DNA from: Streptomyces zaomyceticus
Lineage (GTDB): Bacteria > Actinomycetota > Actinomycetes > Streptomycetales > Streptomycetaceae
NCBI RefSeq assembly: GCF_014656215.1
Contig: NZ_BNBZ01000044.1
Span: 1-33,853 of the forward strand
Length of the DNA stretch: 33,853 nucleotides
Direction of reading: 5' to 3'
The stretch's first letter is position 1, and each line of letters begins with the position of its first letter. Under the pieces are notes generated by a model. That model was not told the DNA's origin. It was given only the letters and a program-made list of their open reading frames with translations, and ran no database searches. A program made the translations under genes and the position numbers. Of this stretch, positions 30,466 to 33,853 are shown one piece after another.

Positions 30466-30515
30466 CGTGCGGCCCCTTCGCGCCGACCGGCCGTTTCCTG
30501 GGGTGATGGGGTCAT
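30462..30515 (-). CDS. 17-codon ORF coupled to the epimerase
   Basis: ATG at 30515, preceded by AAGGAG with 10-nt spacing, the best ribosome site in the area. It encodes MTPSPQETAGRREGAAR and its TGA overlaps the epimerase ATG as ATGA. It may be a leader peptide that delivers ribosomes to the epimerase. The product is hydrophilic and basic with no known motif. Confidence 0.5.
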   Translation of the reverse strand: MTPSPQETAGRREGAAR

Positions 30516-30667
30516 GGTCTTCGATCTCCTTGCGGGGTGATGAGAGAGGTGACGGGGCGCGCCCGCGGCGTCGGCTCCGCGGGTGCGAAGAGGTCTTCTG
30601 GCGGGAGGCTCGGCAGGGTGGCGAGTGCTGTGGTCGCCCGGCCTCCGGCGGGCGCTGCGGCGGGTTC

Positions 30668-32065
30668 TCACGGGGTGGCGTGGGCCGAGGCCCGGGAGAG
30701 GGCGCCGGTCGCGTGGGCCAGCAGGCCGAGCGCGGTGGCGCCGCAGACGAGGGTGGGTACGGCCCCGGGGCCCCAGGTGTCGACGACGGCGCGGACGGGG
30801 GCGGCGAGCCCGTCGAAGCCGGGGACGGGGACCCGGGCGGCGAGGACGCTCGCGAGGGCGAGCGCCTCGGCGGCGCCGGCGGCGGCGAGGGCGGCGGCTG
30901 CCGTCTCGGGGAAGCCGTGGACGGTGAGGAGCCGGGCGAGCAGCAGGAGCGCGCCGAGGGCCAGGGCCCCGGGACTGAACGCGGTGAGCCCGAGCAGGAC
31001 GGTGAGGGCGAGCAGCTGGAGGGTCACGGTGCCGAGGAGCAGCGCCTGGGCGGAGGCGGCGAAGTCGGCGAGTCCCCGGCTGTCGGCGATCCGGCGACGG
31101 GCCCGGTGGGCGAAGAGCCGGGCGCACCAGGCGGCGGGGGCGACGGCGAGGGCGAGGCCGAGGAGCGGGCCGGGGGTCAGGTCCCAGGGGCCGTCGGGGC
31201 CGCCGCTGAGCACCTGGGTCAGGAGTCCGTCGCCGCAGACCGCGTACGCCAGGAGCCAGAGGGTCCAGAGGCGGGCGGCGGGTACGGTGCCGCCGTCGGG
31301 GGCGCGGAAGGGGCCGCGCCGGACGGCGAGGAGGAGCGCCCCGGTGAGCAGGAGGGCGCCGGCCGCGCCGACGGCGGTCCGCACGGGTCCGTGGGTGAAG
31401 GTGAGCCCGATGCCGGTGAGCGCGGCGGCGGCGCCCGGGGCGAGGGCGGCGAGCACCCAGGCGTCGGTACCGGGTGCGGCCGGGACCGGGGGCGCGGCGG
31501 GCGCGCTTCCCCGGGGCACCCGTGCGTACAGCTCCTCGGCCAGCGAGAAGACGTCCCGGTGCCGGAAGCGTGCGGCGGTCCGGTCGGTGAACCCCTGCGC
31601 TTCGAGTCCGGCGGCGATCTCCAGGGGGTCGACGGCCCGCTCGCAGAGTTCCCGGTGGCGGTGCATGAGCACCTTCACGGGGTCGGCGTTCCCCCGCCGG
31701 GGGCGGGCGACGGGGACGGGGGCGGGCGGGGTCGTCCCGGCGACGGCCTCGCGATCCGTGCCGGGCGCGGCGTCCGTGTCGGGCGCCCCGTCCGTGCCGG
31801 GCGCGGCGTCCGTGTCGGGCGCCCCGTCCGCGTCGGGCGCGGGCGCCGGGGCGGTGGGCGCTTCCCGGTCGGTGTCCCGCGGGGGCGCCGGGGCGGTCTC
31901 CCCCGGGGCCGGGGTTATCCCGGACGCGGGGGTGTCGACGGTGTCCTCGGCGGTGTGCGGGCCGAGGGTGTCCGCGGCGGGCGGGGTCAGTGCGGGGGCG
32001 CCGAGGAGGGCCTCGGAGCGTGCGTCCCAGGCTCCGGGGCTCGTCGGGGCGGCGGAGCCGCGCAT
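30668..32065 (-). CDS. polytopic membrane protein with long disordered N-terminus
   Basis: 465 aa from the ATG at 32065, with GAAGGAG 8 nt upstream; an ATG at 32086 overlapping the glycosyltransferase stop is an alternative. Residues ~1-120 are Pro/Ala/Asp/Thr-rich with a DGAPDTDAAPGTD repeat. A soluble segment follows (LMHRHRELCERAVDPLEIAA, FTDRTAARFRHRDVFSLAEE), then about eight membrane helices from TDAWVLAALAPGAAAALTGI to the C-terminus. It falls between the PelF-like transferase and the epimerase. By position it could be the exporter or scaffold (PelG/PelE-like role), but I see no PelG signature, and eight helices is fewer than PelG's. Function unassigned. Confidence 0.75.
   Translation of the reverse strand: MRGSAAPTSPGAWDARSEALLGAPALTPPAADTLGPHTAEDTVDTPASGITPAPGETAPAPPRDTDREAPTAPAPAPDADGAPDTDAAPGTDGAPDTDAAPGTDREAVAGTTPPAPVPVARPRRGNADPVKVLMHRHRELCERAVDPLEIAAGLEAQGFTDRTAARFRHRDVFSLAEELYARVPRGSAPAAPPVPAAPGTDAWVLAALAPGAAAALTGIGLTFTHGPVRTAVGAAGALLLTGALLLAVRRGPFRAPDGGTVPAARLWTLWLLAYAVCGDGLLTQVLSGGPDGPWDLTPGPLLGLALAVAPAAWCARLFAHRARRRIADSRGLADFAASAQALLLGTVTLQLLALTVLLGLTAFSPGALALGALLLLARLLTVHGFPETAAAALAAAGAAEALALASVLAARVPVPGFDGLAAPVRAVVDTWGPGAVPTLVCGATALGLLAHATGALSRASAHATP
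31755..31826. repeat. perfect 36-bp direct repeat inside the membrane-protein gene
   Basis: Bases 31755-31790 and 31791-31826 are identical; each unit is itself two diverged 18-bp halves (TCCGTGCCGGGCGCGGCG / TCCGTGTCGGGCGCCCCG). They code the DGAPDTDAAPGT motif. A third, diverged copy follows. Confidence 0.9.
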
Positions 32066-32078
32066 GGGGGTGTCTCCT

Positions 32079-33737
32079 TCAGGCATCGGGGGCTCCTGTC
32101 CCGGCGGCCACGGCCTGCTGCGCCCAGCTGCCCGGTACGTGCGCCTCGGCGGGGTGGGCGAAGGGCACGCCGTCCCCGGGGCGGTGGCGTACCGGCGCGT
32201 GGGAGAGGAGCTCCAGGTAGATACCGCGGAACGCGGCGAGGTTCTGTTCGACGGTGAAGAGTTCGAGCGCGCGGGCGCGGGCCGCGGCGCCGAGCCGGTG
32301 GCGGCGCTCGGGGTCACGGAGCAGCGCGAGGCAGGCGTCGGCGAGCGCGCGGGGGTTGCGGGGCGGGACGACGAGGCCGGTGCCTCCGATGATCTCGACG
32401 ACCGCGCCGACGTCGGTGGAGACGGTGGCGCGGGCGCAGAACATCGCCTCGACGAGGCCGGCGGGGAAGCCCTCGACGACGCTGGACAGGACGACGACCG
32501 CGCCGGAGGCGTAGGTGTCCTCGAGGGTGGGCGCCTCGGGGCCGCCGAGTTCCTCGAAGGCGACCGGGTTCTCGCCGACGGCGTGCGCCCTGGTGGCCTC
32601 GTCGGGGAAGAGCTGGGCGGCGAGCCCCTTGCAGTGGGTGAGGTACGCGCCGGCGCCGGGCTCCCGTACGGGCACGGCGACGATCCTCAGCCGTGCGTCG
32701 GGCTGTCGGGCCCTGATCTCGTGGAAGGCGTGCAGCAGGGCGATGAGGTCCTTGGCGGGTTCGACGCGGCCGACCCAGACCAGGGTGGCGGGGTCGCCGC
32801 TCTCCTCGTCCTCGCCGACCTCGGCGAAGCGGTCGGCGGCCATGCCGGGGTGGACGGTGCGGGTGCGGGCCCGGTCGGCGCCGCACTTCTCCTGCCAGCG
32901 GCGGGTGTGGGCGTTGCCGGGGGTGAGGAGGGCGGCCTGCCGGTAGATCTCGGAGGCGAGCCGGCCGTGGAGGGCGGCGAGCAGGGTGCGCAGGGGCGGG
33001 GAGCCGTCGGCTCCGGCGGCGAGGTAGTGGGAGCGCAGTTGTACGCCGTACTCGGTGACGAGCAGCGGGGTTGCGAAGAAGCGTTTGGCCAGCAGCCCGG
33101 GGAGGGCGGTGGTGCCTCCGGCCGCGGCGTGGCAGAGGTCGGCCGCGCCGAGCGCCTCCTCGGTGTACCAGTCGAGGGAGAGGGGGCGCAGGGTGCGCTC
33201 CAGGTGCTCGGCGAAGGCGAGATGGTCGGGGAGTCCGGCGGCGGCCGCGCCCCGGCGTGCGCCGGGCGCGCGGCAGGCGGATTCAAGGGTGCGGACGGCG
33301 TCGTCGGAGCGGAGCGCGCCGGGCAGTCCGCCCCGCTCACGGGCGAGTTCGGCGAGTGCGTAGAGACCGGTGGCGAAGGCGCCGTCGGTTCCGGTCGCGG
33401 CGTCCCCCTCGGCGCAGAGTCCCAGCGCCAGCTGGTGGAAGGCGTCCGTGAAGCGGCGTCGCTCGCGTCGGCCGTAGGCGCGACGGGCGGCGCGGTGGGC
33501 GCCGAAGACGGTCCGCTCCAGGAGGCTTCCGGCCGTCGCGTTCCCCTCGGGGCTTCCCGGGTCGGCGGCGCGCGCGACGCGGGCGTTCGGGGGGAGGGGG
33601 CGCGGGGTGCCGGTCCCGCCGAGGGCGTACAGGTCGAACTGGTGCTGTCCGAGTCCGTGGACGAGTCGCTCGCACCAGAGTGCGGACTCACCGGTGGCGT
33701 ACGGGTAGCCACCCTCCGTGAGCAGTCCGATCCGCAC
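32079..33737 (-). CDS. PelF-like family-4 glycosyltransferase
   Basis: 552 aa from the GTG at 33737, with GGGGG upstream. The N-terminal LLTEGGYPYATGESALWCER resembles the start of PelF (DUF3492) proteins, and the unusually long acceptor domain, with VTEYGVQLRSHYL and LTPGNAHTRRWQ, also fits. The donor half has VHPGMAADRF, WVGRVEPAKDLIALLHAF and the GT4 motif EGFPAGLVEAMFC (~residues 421-433) with DVGAVVEII. PelF polymerises UDP-sugars (UDP-GlcNAc/GalNAc-type) into Pel polysaccharide in the cytoplasm. The final ~40 residues are a Pro/Ala/His tail. Its stop lies 13 nt before the start of the membrane protein. Group call is moderate; substrate is inferred. Confidence 0.82.
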   Translation of the reverse strand: MRIGLLTEGGYPYATGESALWCERLVHGLGQHQFDLYALGGTGTPRPLPPNARVARAADPGSPEGNATAGSLLERTVFGAHRAARRAYGRRERRRFTDAFHQLALGLCAEGDAATGTDGAFATGLYALAELARERGGLPGALRSDDAVRTLESACRAPGARRGAAAAGLPDHLAFAEHLERTLRPLSLDWYTEEALGAADLCHAAAGGTTALPGLLAKRFFATPLLVTEYGVQLRSHYLAAGADGSPPLRTLLAALHGRLASEIYRQAALLTPGNAHTRRWQEKCGADRARTRTVHPGMAADRFAEVGEDEESGDPATLVWVGRVEPAKDLIALLHAFHEIRARQPDARLRIVAVPVREPGAGAYLTHCKGLAAQLFPDEATRAHAVGENPVAFEELGGPEAPTLEDTYASGAVVVLSSVVEGFPAGLVEAMFCARATVSTDVGAVVEIIGGTGLVVPPRNPRALADACLALLRDPERRHRLGAAARARALELFTVEQNLAAFRGIYLELLSHAPVRHRPGDGVPFAHPAEAHVPGSWAQQAVAAGTGAPDA

Positions 33738-33823
33738 GAGTGCACCCCCGATCTCCCTTGACGACGGCCACCGTTGGTCCGGCGACTCGCAGCGGGAAGA
33801 ACGTAAGCGGAGATACCGGTGGT

Positions 33824-33849
33824 GGGGGGGGGGGGGGGGGGGGGGGGGG
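33824..33849. repeat. homopolymer run of 26 G
   Basis: Twenty-six consecutive G at the right window edge, about 87 nt upstream of the glycosyltransferase start. It may be an assembly or poly-G sequencing artefact at a contig end, or a real slippage-prone tract in the promoter region. Confidence 0.95.
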
Positions 33850-33853
33850 CGGG

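Noticed and set aside
30537..33761. 1074-codon plus-strand open frame opposite the polysaccharide genes
   Set aside because: Low-complexity Ser/Arg/Gly product without a domain; the minus strand has a recognisable glycosyltransferase and membrane protein with ribosome sites.

Overview
The window is high-GC actinobacterial DNA, most likely a Streptomyces chromosome. Third codon positions are strongly G/C biased, and GTG starts and GGAGG-type ribosome sites are common. The gene set (wblC, uvrD2, mycoredoxin, nudC, a two-gene adnA/adnB helicase-nuclease locus, an alkyltransferase-like protein, moeZ) resembles, from memory, the Mycobacterium tuberculosis Rv3197-Rv3206c neighbourhood. I see no tRNA, rRNA, CRISPR array, transposase or phage gene. 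This is conserved chromosome with an accessory-looking polysaccharide block at the right end.

Layout. 1-4240: a TerD-family protein cut by the left edge, a YgjP-type metallopeptidase, a ThiF-like E1 protein with a zinc site, and an ABC1/UbiB-type kinase. 4240-5930 (minus strand): a zinc-ribbon mini-protein, a small basic protein coupled to wblC, the redox-sensitive antibiotic-response regulator wblC, and a leader of about 640 nt. The leader holds a promoter with an AT-rich box next to the -35, two overlapping leader ORFs, and a strong intrinsic terminator before wblC. 5930-9966: uvrD2, diverging from mycoredoxin mrx1 (which has a perfect SigR-type promoter), then a membrane acyltransferase. 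10029-20696 (minus strand): nudC, an M20 dipeptidase, adnB, a small exported protein inside the adn locus, and adnA. 20939-27449: an alkyltransferase-like DNA-binding protein, a large membrane protein joining a degenerate kinase-like domain to a YbhN/MprF-type membrane domain, and two tandem SlpD/SlpE-type secreted lipoprotein peptidases. 27527-33853 (minus strand): moeZ with a second perfect SigR-type promoter, then a four-gene block of spherulin-4 hydrolase, sugar epimerase, membrane protein and PelF-like glycosyltransferase, plus a 17-codon ORF coupled to the epimerase. The window ends in a run of 26 G.

How the genes work together. Two themes stand out. The first is a thiol and antibiotic stress module: WblC, mycoredoxin and MoeZ. 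Two of the three have GGAAT-N18-GTT promoters and the third has attenuator-like leader architecture. The second is DNA repair: three SF1 helicases (UvrD2, AdnA, AdnB) plus an alkyltransferase-like protein. The most novel-looking part is the right-hand block. A PelF-type glycosyltransferase sits with a spherulin-4 (GH135-like) hydrolase and an epimerase. This combination predicts a galactosamine-containing, Pel- or galactosaminogalactan-like polymer in this actinomycete. All family calls are from reading motifs; no database search was run.
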